Assembly (NCBI RefSeq): GCF_025837155.1
Contig: NZ_CP107549.1
Location: 2,542,001 to 2,606,000, forward strand
Reading direction: 5' to 3'
Origin: Pseudomonas sp. Z8(2022)
GTDB lineage: Bacteria > Pseudomonadota > Gammaproteobacteria > Pseudomonadales > Pseudomonadaceae
Length of the DNA: 64,000 nucleotides
This document shows, in pieces, positions 1 through 10,057 of the stretch. Below the pieces are notes generated by a model, which was given only the letters and a program-made list of their open reading frames with translations, was not told the origin of the DNA and did no database searches. Position numbers and translations under genes: made by a program. The first letter of the stretch is position 1. The number at the start of each line of letters is the position of its first letter.

Positions 1-610
<610 letters not shown>

Positions 611-611
<1 letters not shown>

Positions 612-1219
612 TGAAACACGAAATCATCGAGAAGAATATCGGCCTGATGGCGCTGCTGATGGTGATTGCCGTCAGCATCGGTGGCCTGACCCAGATCGTC
701 CCGCTGTTCTTCCAGGACGTCACCAATGAGCCGGTGGAAGGCCTCAAGCCCTACACCGCCATGCAACTGGAAGGTCGCGATATCTACATCCGCGAGGGCT
801 GCGTCGGCTGCCACTCGCAGATGATCCGCCCGTTCCGCGCCGAAACCGAGCGTTACGGCCACTACTCCGTCGCTGGCGAAAGCGTCTGGGATCACCCCTT
901 CCTGTGGGGTTCCAAGCGTACCGGCCCGGACCTGGCCCGCGTCGGCGGCCGTTACTCGGACGAGTGGCATCGCGCCCACCTGTACAACCCGCGCAACGTC
1001 GTGCCTGAGTCGAAGATGCCCGCCTACCCCTGGCTGGTGGAGAACAAGCTCGACGGTCGCGACACCGCCAAGAAGATGGAAGTCATGCGTGGCTTCGGCA
1101 TCCCCTACACCGACGAAGATATCGCCGGTGCCCGCGATGCCGTGAAGGGCAATACCGAAATGGACGCGCTGGTCGCGTACCTGCAGGTTCTCGGCACTTC
1201 CATCAAGAACAAACGGTAA
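611..1219 (+). CDS. ccoO: cbb3-type cytochrome c oxidase subunit II (monohaem)
   Basis: CcoO is the membrane-anchored monohaem c-type subunit that passes electrons from CcoP to the CcoN active site. The 202-residue product has an N-terminal transmembrane anchor at about residues 10-32. One CxxCH haem-c motif (CVGCH) lies at residues 64-68, and Met residues further on could supply the axial ligand. Length matches the family. The ATG overlaps the ccoN stop by one base, and ccoQ begins 6 bases after the stop, so this is part of the ccoNOQP operon. Confidence 0.97.
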
Positions 1220-1225
1220 GACGCT

Positions 1226-1414
1226 ATGGACATCGGGATGATTCGCGGCATCGGCACGGCGGTGGTTTTCATCGCCTTCATCGGCGTAGTGCTCTGGGCT
1301 TACAGCAGCAAGCGCAAGTCGAGCTTCGACGAAGCTGCCAACCTGCCCTTCGCTGACGATCCCAAGCCCGAGTCCAAGCGCGATCAGGACTCTTCCAGGA
1401 GCAATAACCAATGA
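1226..1414 (+). CDS. ccoQ: cbb3-type oxidase subunit CcoQ (FixQ)
   Basis: CcoQ is a small single-span protein thought to stabilise the association of CcoP with the CcoNO core. The 62-residue product has one transmembrane helix near its start (about residues 8-26), followed by a charged cytoplasmic tail ([10 protein letters not shown]...), the standard family layout. It sits between ccoO and ccoP and overlaps the ccoP start by four bases (ATGA). Function rests on size, topology and position. Confidence 0.93.
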   Translation: MDIGMIRGIGTAVVFIAFIGVVLWAYSSKRKSSFDEAANLPFADDPKPESKRDQDSSRSNNQ

Positions 1415-2406
1415 CCACGTTCTGGAGTTGGTACGTAACCATTCTGTCTCTGGGCACCATCTTCGCCCTGACCTGGCTGATCTTCGGCACTCGCAAGGGT
1501 CAGCGCCAGGAAACCACCGAAGAAACCGTCGGCCACAGCTTCGACGGCATCGAGGAGTATGACAACCCGCTGCCGAAGTGGTGGTTCATGCTGTTCGTCG
1601 CCACCATCGTCTTCGCCCTCGGCTACCTCGCCCTGTACCCGGGCCTGGGTAACTTCAAAGGCCTGCTGCCGGGCTACGACTATGTCGACAACGAAAAGCA
1701 GACGCCTTTCGCTGCCGGCGTACAGATCGCTGACGGCTCCATGCGTCACGCAGGCTGGACCGGCGTGCATCAGTGGGAAAAGGAAATGGCGCGCGCCGAT
1801 GAGCAATACGGCCCGCTGTTCGCCAAGTACGCCGCCATGCCGATCGAGGAAGTGGCCAAGGACGAGCAGGCCCTGAAAATGGGTGGCCGCCTGTTCGCTT
1901 CCAACTGCTCGGTCTGCCACGGTTCCGATGCCAAGGGCAGCTACGGCTTCCCCAACCTGACCGACACCGAATGGCGTTGGGGTGGCGAGCCGGAAACCAT
2001 CAAGACCACCATCCTCAAGGGTCGCCAGGGCGCCATGCCGGCTCAGGGCCCGGCCATTGGCGAAGACGGCGTACGCAACGTAGCCGCCTACGTGCTGACC
2101 CAACTGGCTGGCCGTGAACTGCCGGAAGACGCGGAAGCCGATATCGAAGCGGGCCAGAAGGTCTTCGCCGGTACCTGCTTCGCCTGCCACGGCGCTGACG
2201 GCAAGGGCACCCCTGCCATGGGCGCACCGAACCTGACCAACCCGGCAGCGTTCATCTACGGCAGCAGCTACGCGCAACTGCAGCAGACCATCCGCTACGG
2301 TCGTCACGGCAACATGCCTGCCCAGGAAGAATTCCTCGGCAACGACAAGGTGCACCTGCTGGCTGCCTACGTGTACAGCCTGTCGCACAAGGCACAAGAG
2401 CAGTAA
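1411..2406 (+). CDS. ccoP: cbb3-type cytochrome c oxidase subunit III (dihaem)
   Basis: CcoP is the dihaem cytochrome c subunit that receives electrons from soluble or membrane cytochromes. The 331-residue product has a first hydrophobic segment at about 5-26 and a second at about 57-77. Two cytochrome c domains follow, with CxxCH motifs CSVCH (166-170) and CFACH (256-260). The start overlaps ccoQ by four bases. A strong GC hairpin 33 bases after the stop probably ends the ccoNOQP transcript. Confidence 0.97.
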   Translation: MTTFWSWYVTILSLGTIFALTWLIFGTRKGQRQETTEETVGHSFDGIEEYDNPLPKWWFMLFVATIVFALGYLALYPGLGNFKGLLPGYDYVDNEKQTPFAAGVQIADGSMRHAGWTGVHQWEKEMARADEQYGPLFAKYAAMPIEEVAKDEQALKMGGRLFASNCSVCHGSDAKGSYGFPNLTDTEWRWGGEPETIKTTILKGRQGAMPAQGPAIGEDGVRNVAAYVLTQLAGRELPEDAEADIEAGQKVFAGTCFACHGADGKGTPAMGAPNLTNPAAFIYGSSYAQLQQTIRYGRHGNMPAQEEFLGNDKVHLLAAYVYSLSHKAQEQ

Positions 2407-2422
2407 GCGCTGATCGACTCTT

Positions 2423-2436
2423 TTGACAAGGGTCAA
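2423..2436 (+). promoter_or_regulatory. Candidate Anr/FNR box upstream of ccoG
   Basis: The site reads TTGAC-AAGG-GTCAA, a perfect dyad close to the FNR/Anr consensus TTGAT-N4-ATCAA. It lies between ccoP and ccoG, and anr is encoded 7.6 kb downstream. A possible -10 (TATAGA, 2494-2499) would put the box centre near -76 rather than the classical -41.5, so the promoter geometry is uncertain. Confidence 0.6.
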
Positions 2437-2438
2437 TG

Positions 2439-2482
2439 AACGCCCGGGTCGCGACTGCTCGTCGCACCCGGGCGTTGTCTTT
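2439..2482 (+). terminator. Probable ccoNOQP terminator hairpin
   Basis: An inverted repeat with arms AACGCCCGGGT and ACCCGGGCGTT, extended inward by GCGAC/GTCGC with one bulged C, encloses a five-base loop and is followed by GTCTTTC. The stem is very stable but the T-run is short. It starts two bases after the Anr-like box, so the box and the terminator are packed together. Confidence 0.65.
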
Positions 2483-2567
2483 CAGGCGTACCATATAGAC
2501 ACCGTGAAACGACCCTGACCGGCACGCATCGGCCCGGGCTGCCAACCAACCGCTTTGGTATGCATTG

Positions 2568-3983
2568 ATGAGCGAAAAGATTCCCGTCCAGGACGTCACC
2601 CCTCCCTCCTCTGCCAAGACTGCCAGCGTCGATCTCTACGCCAGCCGCGAGAAGATCTACACCCGTGCATTCACCGGTCTGTACCGCAACCTTCGCCGCG
2701 TTGGCGGCGCTGTGCTGTTCCTGCTCTTCTTCGGCACCGTCTGGCTGAATTGGGACGGTCGCCAGGCCGTGTGGTGGAACCTGCCGGAACGCAAGTTCAA
2801 CATTTTCGGCGCCACCTACTGGCCGCAGGACTTCATGCTGCTCTCCTGGCTGCTGATCATCTGCGCCTTCGGCCTGTTCCTGATCACCGTGTTCGCCGGC
2901 CGCGTCTGGTGCGGCTACACCTGTCCGCAGAGCGTATTCACCTGGGTGTTCATGTGGGCGGAAAAGGTCACCGAAGGCGACCGCAACCAGCGCATGAAGC
3001 TGGACAAGCAGCCCATGAGCGGCAACAAGTTCGTACGCAAGGCGGCCAAGCACAGCATCTGGATCGGCGTTTCACTGCTGACCGCCATCACCTTCGTCGG
3101 CTACTTCACACCGATTCGCGACCTGGTGGTCGAGATCTTCACCGGTGAAGCCAGCGGCTGGGCCTACTTCTGGATCGGCTTCTTCACCCTGGCCACCTAC
3201 GGCAACGCCGGCTACCTGCGCGAACAGGTGTGCATCTACATGTGCCCCTACGCCCGCTTCCAGAGCGTGATGTTCGACCAGGACACCCTGATCGTTTCCT
3301 ACGATCCGCGTCGCGGCGAGAAGCGTGGCCCGCGCAAGAAGGACGCCGACTACAAGGCCCAGGGCCTCGGCGACTGCATCGACTGCAAGATGTGCGTGCA
3401 GGTCTGCCCCACCGGCATCGATATCCGTGACGGCCTGCAGGTCGAGTGCATCGGCTGCGCCGCGTGCATCGACGCCTGCGACGACATCATGGAGAAGATG
3501 AACTACCCGAAAGGGCTGATCAGCTACACCACTGAACACAACCTGTCCGGGCAGAAGACTCGGCTGCTGCGCCCGCGCCTGATCGGATACGCTGTCGCGC
3601 TGATCGCCATGATCAGCCTGTTCGGCTGGGCCGTGGCCAATCGCCCGCTGGTGGGGCTGGATGTGCTCAAGGACCGTGTGCTGTTCCGCGAGAACGAGCG
3701 CGGCCATATCGAGAACGTCTACACCCTGAAGATCATGAACAAGTCGCAGCGCGACATGACGTACGTGATCACCGCCGACGGCCTCGACGGTCTGGTCTAC
3801 GAAGGCAAGAACGAAGTGCGGGCGCTGGCCGGTGAGGTGTACTCCTTCCCCGTCGAGCTTTCCATAGCACCGGAGAAGCTGCCCTCGAGCGCCAACAACA
3901 TCATCTTCCACGTACAATCCGTGGATGACCCCAGTATCAAGACCGACGCCGACAGCCGCTTCATCGGCCCCAGCGTCCGCTGA
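2568..3983 (+). CDS. ccoG: cbb3 oxidase assembly protein CcoG (polyferredoxin)
   Basis: CcoG (FixG/RdxA) is a membrane iron-sulphur protein needed for cbb3 biogenesis and reported to reduce Cu(II) during copper delivery. The 471-residue product has several transmembrane segments, a WCGYTCP motif with Cys at 115 and 119, and two ferredoxin-type clusters: Cys 270/273/276/280 and Cys 294/297/300/304. A C-terminal periplasmic Ig-like domain (about 360-471) follows the last membrane span. I chose ATG 2568; an in-frame TTG lies directly before it. It heads ccoGHIS. Confidence 0.95.
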   Translation: MSEKIPVQDVTPPSSAKTASVDLYASREKIYTRAFTGLYRNLRRVGGAVLFLLFFGTVWLNWDGRQAVWWNLPERKFNIFGATYWPQDFMLLSWLLIICAFGLFLITVFAGRVWCGYTCPQSVFTWVFMWAEKVTEGDRNQRMKLDKQPMSGNKFVRKAAKHSIWIGVSLLTAITFVGYFTPIRDLVVEIFTGEASGWAYFWIGFFTLATYGNAGYLREQVCIYMCPYARFQSVMFDQDTLIVSYDPRRGEKRGPRKKDADYKAQGLGDCIDCKMCVQVCPTGIDIRDGLQVECIGCAACIDACDDIMEKMNYPKGLISYTTEHNLSGQKTRLLRPRLIGYAVALIAMISLFGWAVANRPLVGLDVLKDRVLFRENERGHIENVYTLKIMNKSQRDMTYVITADGLDGLVYEGKNEVRALAGEVYSFPVELSIAPEKLPSSANNIIFHVQSVDDPSIKTDADSRFIGPSVR

Positions 3984-3996
3984 CAACGGAAAGAGC

Positions 3997-4515
3997 ATGT
4001 CCGAACAAGCACCTTCGCCGGTAAAACCCTGGTACAAGCAGTTCTGGCCCTGGTTCATCATTGCCCTGCTCGGCTACTCCGTAGTGCAGGGCGTGGCACT
4101 GCTCACGCTGGCCTCGAAGAACCCGCCGGGCCTGATCTCCGACGACTACTACGACGTCGGCAAGGGCATCAACCAGTCGCTGGAGCGCGAGAAGCTGGCC
4201 GAGCGCCTGCAACTGCACGGCGAACTGGTGCTCGACAACACCACCGGCGTCGCCACCCTGGCACTGCAAGGCAACAGCAAGCCGCAGCAGATCGTCCTCA
4301 ACCTGATCTCGCCGACCCAGCCGGAACGCGATCGCCGCGTCATCCTGCAGCCGGGCGTAGACGGCAACTATCGCGGCCAGATGGTCGATCAGGTCAGTGG
4401 TCGTCGTTTCGTCGAACTGCTCGGCCAGGAAGGCAGCCAGAACTGGCGTCTTTTCGAGGAAGAGAACATCGCCGATGGCCAGACCATCCTGATCGGCGAC
4501 AATCCCTCCTACTGA
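3997..4515 (+). CDS. ccoH: cbb3 oxidase assembly protein CcoH (FixH)
   Basis: CcoH is a small membrane-anchored protein that associates with CcoP and is required for cbb3 assembly or stability. The 172-residue product has one N-terminal transmembrane helix (about 15-35, following PWYKQFWPW) and a periplasmic beta-rich FixH domain. I chose ATG 3997, preceded by a GGAAAG ribosome-binding sequence. An upstream in-frame ATG at 3925 lies inside ccoG and would add 24 residues before the natural N-terminus. ccoI starts 8 bases downstream. Confidence 0.92.
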   Translation: MSEQAPSPVKPWYKQFWPWFIIALLGYSVVQGVALLTLASKNPPGLISDDYYDVGKGINQSLEREKLAERLQLHGELVLDNTTGVATLALQGNSKPQQIVLNLISPTQPERDRRVILQPGVDGNYRGQMVDQVSGRRFVELLGQEGSQNWRLFEEENIADGQTILIGDNPSY

Positions 4516-4523
4516 CCCAGCCG

Positions 4524-6920
4524 ATGCCCGCCCCTACCCCCTGCTACCACTGTGGCCTGCCGGTGCCTGCCGGCAGCCACTTCCGCGCCGAGGTTCTCGG
4601 CCAGACCCGCGAAATGTGCTGCCCCGGCTGCCAGGCCGTGGCCGAAGCCATCGTCGCCGGGGGGCTGGAGCATTACTACAGCCATCGCAGCGAAAACTCC
4701 GCCAACCCGCAAGCCCTGCCGCAGGCTCTGCCTGACGAGCTGGCACTGTACGATCGCAGCGATGTACAGCAGCCTTTCGTCCAGCATGAAGGCGAGCTGA
4801 GCGAAACCCAGCTGCTGATCGAGGGCATCAGTTGTGCGGCCTGCGGCTGGCTGATCGAGAAGCACCTGCGCGGCGTGCCCGGAGTGGCCGAAGCACACCT
4901 GAACCTGTCCAACCACCGCTTGCAGGTGCGCTGGCAGGATAGCCGAATTCCCTTGAGCAAGCTGCTCGCCGAACTGCGCCGTATCGGCTACGCCGCCCAT
5001 CCCTGGCGCGCCGACGAAGCCGCTGAGCGCCTGGCTGCGGAAAACCGCCGGCGCATGCGCGAACTGGGTGTGGCCGGCCTGCTGTGGATGCAGGTGATGA
5101 TGGCGACCATGGCCACCTGGCCGGAATTCAACATCGACCTGTCGCCGGAACTGGACAAGATCCTGCGCTGGACCAGCCTGTTCCTCACCACCCCCATCGT
5201 CTTCTACTGCTGCGGTCAGTTCTTCCGTGGCGCGCTGCGCGACCTGCGCACCCGCCACCTGACCATGGACGTGTCGGTGTCGCTGGCCATCGGCGGTGCC
5301 TACGTGGCAGGCATCTGGTCGACCATCACCGGTCAGGGCGAGCTGTACTTCGACGCCGTGGGCATGTTCGCCCTGTTCCTGCTCGCCGGACGCTATCTGG
5401 AACGACGCGCCCGCGAACGCACGGCGGCGGCGACCGCACAACTGGTGCAGTTGCTGCCGGCGTCCTGCCTGCGTCTGGAAGCCGACGGCCAGAGCCAGCG
5501 CATCCTGCTCAGCGAACTGCGTGTCGGTGAACGCGTGCTGGTGCAACCCGGCTCGCTGATTCCGGCCGACGGGTGCATCGTCGCCGGCCAGTCCAGCGTG
5601 GACGAATCGCTGCTGACCGGGGAGTACCTGCCTCTGGCACGTGGTGTCGGCGACGGAGTCACTGCCGGAACGCTGAACGTCGAAGGCCCGCTGACCGTCG
5701 AAGTGCAGGCGCTGGGTGATGCCACTCGCCTGTCTGCCATCGTGCGTCTGCTGGAGCGGGCGCAGAGCGAGAAACCACGCCTGGCGGAAATCGCCGACCG
5801 CGTTTCGCAGTGGTTTCTGCTGTTCATCCTGGTCTCCGCTGCCGTGGTCGGCGTCGTCTGGTGGGGAATCGATTCCAGCCGCGCCTTCTGGGTAGTACTC
5901 GCCCTGCTCGTGGCCACCTGCCCGTGCGCTCTGGCCCTGGCCACGCCGACGGCACTGACCACCGCTACCGGCAGCCTGCACAAACTGGGCATGCTGCTGA
6001 CCCGCGGCCATGTGCTCGAAGGCCTGAACCAGATCGACACTCTGGTGCTCGACAAGACCGGGACACTGACCGAGGGGCGCCTGACGCTCAAGGCCATCCA
6101 TCCCCTGCGCGATCTCGACGAAGGCGCCTGCCTGGCGCTGGCCGCCGCGCTGGAGAACCGCTCGGAACACCCGATTGCCCGCGCCTTCAGCCAGGCGCCG
6201 CGCGCAGCGGAATCGGTCGACAGCCATCCGGGCCAGGGTCTGCAGGGCAGCGTCGACGGACGCCTGCTACGCATCGGCGAAGCCAGTTTCGTCTGCGCTC
6301 TGAGCGGCCAACCCGTACCACCGATTGCCGGCGAGAACGGCCAGTGGCTGCTGCTGGGCGATGAACAGGGACCGCTGGCCTGGTTCGTCCTCGACGACCG
6401 TCTGCGCGAGGACGCTCCGGATCTGGTCGCCGCTGCGCGGGCCCGCGGCTGGCATATCCACCTGCTGTCCGGCGACAGCTCGCCCATGGTGAGCGAAGTC
6501 GCGCGCCAGTTAGGCATCGACGATGCTCGTGGCGGCCTGACCCCGGATGCCAAACTGGCAGTGCTCAAGCAGTTGCATGGCGAAGGTCGTCGCGTGCTGA
6601 TGCTCGGCGACGGCGTCAACGACGTACCGGTACTGGCCGCCGCCGATATCAGCGTGGCCATGGGTTCGGCGTCCGACCTGGCGAAAACCAGCGCCGACGC
6701 GGTACTGCTGTCGAACCGCCTGGGCAGCCTGGTCGATGGTCTGAGGCTGGCCAGGCGTACACGGCGTATCATCATCGAAAACCTGGCCTGGGCGACGCTG
6801 TACAATGGTCTGGTGCTGCCCTTCGCCGCCCTGGGCTGGATCACGCCGATCTGGGCGGCCGTGGGCATGTCGCTCAGCTCGCTGCTGGTGGTGCTCAACG
6901 CATTGCGCCTGAGCCGGTAA
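4524..6920 (+). CDS. ccoI: Cu(+)-transporting P-type ATPase CcoI (FixI)
   Basis: CcoI is the P1B-type ATPase that exports copper for insertion into the cbb3 active site. The 798-residue protein has an N-terminal Cys-rich FixI segment (CYHCG, then CCPGC), a heavy-metal-associated domain with SCAACG near residues 103-108, membrane helices with the CPC motif (TCPCALA, about 466), the phosphorylation motif DKTGTLTEG (about 510) and GDGVND (about 695). All catalytic motifs are present. It lies between ccoH and ccoS, so it is the dedicated cbb3 copper pump rather than a CopA detoxification pump. Confidence 0.96.
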   Translation: MPAPTPCYHCGLPVPAGSHFRAEVLGQTREMCCPGCQAVAEAIVAGGLEHYYSHRSENSANPQALPQALPDELALYDRSDVQQPFVQHEGELSETQLLIEGISCAACGWLIEKHLRGVPGVAEAHLNLSNHRLQVRWQDSRIPLSKLLAELRRIGYAAHPWRADEAAERLAAENRRRMRELGVAGLLWMQVMMATMATWPEFNIDLSPELDKILRWTSLFLTTPIVFYCCGQFFRGALRDLRTRHLTMDVSVSLAIGGAYVAGIWSTITGQGELYFDAVGMFALFLLAGRYLERRARERTAAATAQLVQLLPASCLRLEADGQSQRILLSELRVGERVLVQPGSLIPADGCIVAGQSSVDESLLTGEYLPLARGVGDGVTAGTLNVEGPLTVEVQALGDATRLSAIVRLLERAQSEKPRLAEIADRVSQWFLLFILVSAAVVGVVWWGIDSSRAFWVVLALLVATCPCALALATPTALTTATGSLHKLGMLLTRGHVLEGLNQIDTLVLDKTGTLTEGRLTLKAIHPLRDLDEGACLALAAALENRSEHPIARAFSQAPRAAESVDSHPGQGLQGSVDGRLLRIGEASFVCALSGQPVPPIAGENGQWLLLGDEQGPLAWFVLDDRLREDAPDLVAAARARGWHIHLLSGDSSPMVSEVARQLGIDDARGGLTPDAKLAVLKQLHGEGRRVLMLGDGVNDVPVLAAADISVAMGSASDLAKTSADAVLLSNRLGSLVDGLRLARRTRRIIIENLAWATLYNGLVLPFAALGWITPIWAAVGMSLSSLLVVLNALRLSR

Positions 6921-6995
6921 GCTGCCCACCGTCGCGAGCGGATCGCGCGGAAGCCTAGGATTCGCCCGCCCCCCTGCCCCATACCCGGAGACCGC

Positions 6996-7202
6996 ATGTC
7001 CGCCCTCTATATCCTGATCCCCGTCGCCATCGGCCTGGTCGGTTTCGCTATCTGGCTGTTCTTCTGGGCCGTGGACAGCGGTCAGTACGACGACCTGGAC
7101 GGGCCGGCGCACAGCATTCTGTTCGACGACGAAGATCCGCTGCACAAGGCCGGCATCGAACAGGCCGAGGAGCCTAACAGGCAGGACAAGCCCGATGCTT
7201 GA
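6996..7202 (+). CDS. ccoS: cbb3 oxidase maturation protein CcoS
   Basis: CcoS is a short membrane protein required for cofactor insertion into cbb3 oxidase. The 68-residue product begins with a single transmembrane helix (about 3-25), then an acidic tail containing the family signature around FDDEDP. A good GGAG-type ribosome-binding site precedes the ATG. The gene ends inside the start of the next gene (eight-base overlap), consistent with co-translation. Confidence 0.93.
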   Translation: MSALYILIPVAIGLVGFAIWLFFWAVDSGQYDDLDGPAHSILFDDEDPLHKAGIEQAEEPNRQDKPDA

Positions 7203-7878
7203 ACTGGCACCGCTGCTGGTGTCGGCGCTGATCCTCGGTCTGCTCGGCGGCGGCCACTGCCTCGGCATGTGCGGCGGCCTGATGGGCGCGCTGACCCTGG
7301 CGATCCCACCGGAACAACGCGGCAGACGCCTGCAACTGCTACTGGCCTACAACCTCGGCCGTATTCTCAGTTACAGCCTTGCCGGCCTGCTTCTTGGCCT
7401 GGCTGGCTGGGCCGTTGCGGGCAGCAAGGCCGAAGTGGTCATGCGCACGCTGGCGGCGCTGCTGCTGATCTCCATGGGCCTGTATCTGGCCGGCTGGTGG
7501 AGTGGCCTGACGCGCATCGAGGCCCTGGGGCGCGGCCTGTGGCGGCATATCCAGCCGCTGACGCGGCGTTTTATGCCGGTCACGAGCATTCCAAAGGCAA
7601 TGGTGCTGGGCGGGCTATGGGGCTGGCTGCCATGCGGTCTGGTCTACAGCACGCTGCTGTGGGCTTCCAGCCAGGGCAATGCCGTGGACAGCGCCCTGCT
7701 GATGCTGGCCTTCGGCCTGGGTACCTGGCCGGTACTGCTGGCCACGGGACTGGCTGCAGAACGCATTACCGCCCTGCTGCGCAAACGCGGCGTGCGCATG
7801 GCCGGCGGCCTGCTGGTGATCCTGTTCGGCATCTGGACCCTGCCCGGCCCGCACCAGCACTGGCTGATGGGGCATTGA
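7195..7878 (+). CDS. TauE/SafE-like six-helix membrane protein, cco-linked
   Basis: The 227-residue polytopic protein belongs to the group often annotated sulfite exporter TauE/SafE (COG2836-like). Transmembrane segments fill most of its length. The first carries GGHCLGMCGG (about residues 17-26), whose Cys, His and Met residues look suited to a soft metal rather than an anion. A second conserved motif is WGWLPCGLVYS. It overlaps ccoS, the same place a homologous gene occupies in other pseudomonads. A role in copper handling for cbb3 is my inference; the family assignment is secure. Confidence 0.85.
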   Translation: MLELAPLLVSALILGLLGGGHCLGMCGGLMGALTLAIPPEQRGRRLQLLLAYNLGRILSYSLAGLLLGLAGWAVAGSKAEVVMRTLAALLLISMGLYLAGWWSGLTRIEALGRGLWRHIQPLTRRFMPVTSIPKAMVLGGLWGWLPCGLVYSTLLWASSQGNAVDSALLMLAFGLGTWPVLLATGLAAERITALLRKRGVRMAGGLLVILFGIWTLPGPHQHWLMGH

Positions 7879-7954
7879 CGGCAGCGGCAAACCTCAGCCC
7901 GGGTTTTCCGCATCAACATCCGGGCCAGGCCACCGAAGCGCGTCCTACTCGCCC

Positions 7955-7996
7955 TTGATGCAAGTCAAGGTCGCTCCGTTCCGGCATCCCTAGACT
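7955..7996 (+). promoter_or_regulatory. hemN promoter with class II Anr box
   Basis: TTGAT-GCAA-GTCAA (7955-7968) is a good FNR/Anr box. A TAGACT -10 element lies at 7991-7996. If transcription starts near 8003, the box centre falls at about -41.5, the classical FNR activation position. hemN begins at 8027. Confidence 0.8.
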
Positions 7997-8026
7997 GCCC
8001 GCAAAGCCTGTCCAGGATTATTTTCC

Positions 8027-9409
8027 ATGCAAGACGCCATCCAGTGGGATGCCGACCTGATCCGCCGCTACGATCTCGCCGGCCCGCGCTACACCTCTTA
8101 CCCGACCGCCGTGCAGTTCCACGACGATATCGGCCCTTTCGACCTGCTGCATGCGCTGCGCGATAGTCGCAAGGCCGGCCGTCCGCTATCGCTGTACGTG
8201 CACATCCCGTTCTGCGCGCACATTTGCTACTACTGCGCCTGCAACAAGGTGATCACCAAGGATCGCGGTCGCGCCCTGCCCTATCTGGAAAAGCTCGAGC
8301 GGGAAATCGAGATGGTCAGTCGCTACGTCGACAAGACCCAGCCAATCGAACAGCTGCACTTCGGCGGCGGTACGCCGACCTTTCTCAGCCACGACGAACT
8401 GCGTCGCCTGATGCAGCACCTGCGCCAGCACTTCAACCTGCTGGATGACGACTCCGGTGACTACAGCATCGAGATCGACCCGCGCGAGGCCGACTGGTCG
8501 ACCATGGGCCTGCTGCGCGAACTGGGCTTCAACCGCGTCAGCCTTGGCGTGCAGGATCTCGACCCCGAGGTACAGCGTGCGGTCAATCGCCTGCAGACTC
8601 TGGAGGAAACCCGCGCCATCATCGAGGCGGCGCGCACCCTGCAGTTCCGCTCGGTGAACATCGACCTGATCTACGGACTGCCCAAGCAGACGCCCGAACG
8701 CTTCGCCCGCACCGTGGCGGAAGTGATCGCCCTGCAGCCGGACCGGCTTTCGCTGTTCAATTACGCGCACCTGCCCGAGCGTTTCATGCCGCAACGGCGC
8801 ATCAGTGCCGACGACCTGCCGAGCCCGGCGGACAAGCTGGTCATGCTGCAGAACAGCATCGAACAACTGACACGTGCCGGTTATCGCTATATCGGCATGG
8901 ACCACTTCGCCCTGCCCGATGACGAGCTGGCCATCGCCCAGGAAGAAGGCACCCTGCAACGCAACTTCCAGGGCTACACCACCCACGGCCATTGCGACCT
9001 GATTGGCCTGGGCGTCTCCGCCATCAGCCAGATCGGTGATCTGTACAGCCAGAACGACAGCGACATCGCCAGCTATCAGCAGAGCCTCGGCAATGGCCAG
9101 CTGGCAACCCGCCGCGGCCTGCACTGCAATGCAGACGACCGCTTGCGTCGCGCCGTGATTCAGCAACTGATCTGCCACTTCGAACTGGACTTCGCCGACA
9201 TCGAACAGGCGTATGGCGTGATATTCCGCGATTACTTCGCGGCGCTCTGGCCGGAGCTGGAGCAGCTCCACCGCGATGGTCTGATCGAGCTGACTACAGA
9301 GCGGATCGAGGTGCGCCCGGCAGGACGTCTGCTGGTGCGCTCGCTGTGCATGCTGTTCGATCGCTATCTCAACGATCAGGTGCGCCAGCGCTTCTCCCGA
9401 GTGATCTGA
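8027..9409 (+). CDS. hemN: Oxygen-independent coproporphyrinogen III dehydrogenase
   Basis: HemN is a radical SAM enzyme that oxidatively decarboxylates coproporphyrinogen III to protoporphyrinogen IX without O2, supplying haem in low oxygen. The 460-residue length is normal. The CxxxCxxC cluster motif is at Cys 63, 67 and 70, and FGGGTPT (SAM-binding) follows. The C-terminal HemN domain is complete. A well-placed Anr box precedes it, so anaerobic induction is expected. It sits between the cbb3 assembly genes and anr. Confidence 0.96.
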   Translation: MQDAIQWDADLIRRYDLAGPRYTSYPTAVQFHDDIGPFDLLHALRDSRKAGRPLSLYVHIPFCAHICYYCACNKVITKDRGRALPYLEKLEREIEMVSRYVDKTQPIEQLHFGGGTPTFLSHDELRRLMQHLRQHFNLLDDDSGDYSIEIDPREADWSTMGLLRELGFNRVSLGVQDLDPEVQRAVNRLQTLEETRAIIEAARTLQFRSVNIDLIYGLPKQTPERFARTVAEVIALQPDRLSLFNYAHLPERFMPQRRISADDLPSPADKLVMLQNSIEQLTRAGYRYIGMDHFALPDDELAIAQEEGTLQRNFQGYTTHGHCDLIGLGVSAISQIGDLYSQNDSDIASYQQSLGNGQLATRRGLHCNADDRLRRAVIQQLICHFELDFADIEQAYGVIFRDYFAALWPELEQLHRDGLIELTTERIEVRPAGRLLVRSLCMLFDRYLNDQVRQRFSRVI

Positions 9410-9457
9410 ACAGGCAACTCGGCCCCGTGGCGGATATGCCCGCCACGGGTAAACGCC

Positions 9458-9901
9458 TTAGCCCATCGCCAGCGTCGCGGCCGTCTGCATCTGAGCATCC
9501 GAGAGATCGTTCTCGCGCATCAGCTTGATCAGATTGGCGTTGGCCGCCGTCAGCGCACTGTTGAGCGAAGCCAGTTCGCTCTGCAGTGCTTCCAGCTTCA
9601 GGCGCCTGGTTTCCTCATCGAGACTCCGATCGCTCATGATCGCGTCGATCTGCGTCTGCTTCTCGGCGATCTGCGCGCGCAACTCGCGGATCATCTTGAG
9701 CAGGTCCTTGATCGCCTGAGGCAGATCGCTGTCGTCGATGTCCCGGTTCTTGTCGGACCTGGCAGACATGCTCTTGCCGATTTCGGACAAGCTCACGCGC
9801 AACCCTTCGCGTACTTCTTCCGGGCTGCGCTCGACTGCGGTGAATTGTCGCTGCACACCCAGGGCAAGATGGTTCAACGGCCCGGTCGATGTTATGCGCA
9901 T
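9458..9901 (-). CDS. Hypothetical coiled-coil protein
   Basis: I do not recognise a functional family. The 147-residue product is soluble. Its C-terminal two thirds (about 60-140) is highly charged and alpha-helical with heptad-like spacing, suggesting a coiled coil. GGGAG lies 10 bases before the ATG. It is convergent with hemN and divergent from anr, a location where pseudomonads often keep an uncharacterised gene. Confidence 0.75.
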   Translation of the reverse strand: MRITSTGPLNHLALGVQRQFTAVERSPEEVREGLRVSLSEIGKSMSARSDKNRDIDDSDLPQAIKDLLKMIRELRAQIAEKQTQIDAIMSDRSLDEETRRLKLEALQSELASLNSALTAANANLIKLMRENDLSDAQMQTAATLAMG

Positions 9902-10057
9902 AGCGCTGCTGCTCCCTGCTTTGGACTATCGTTCCATCGTCTGCATCGGCGGCGCACGTGCAAACTTGAGCACCCGGTCAGTCAGCATATGGCTGGTCGC
10001 CATGCCTGCCCTGCGGTACCCTTACATCCATTGCGTGTATATCCGGGAAGCCCGACG

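Noticed and set aside
2565..2567. TTG as the start of ccoG
   Set aside because: The adjacent ATG gives the normal N-terminus, and the TTG adds only one residue.
4509..6997. Long minus-strand ORFs of 572 and 534 residues across ccoI
   Set aside because: They are antisense shadows in high-GC DNA; the plus strand has the complete P-type ATPase with all motifs.
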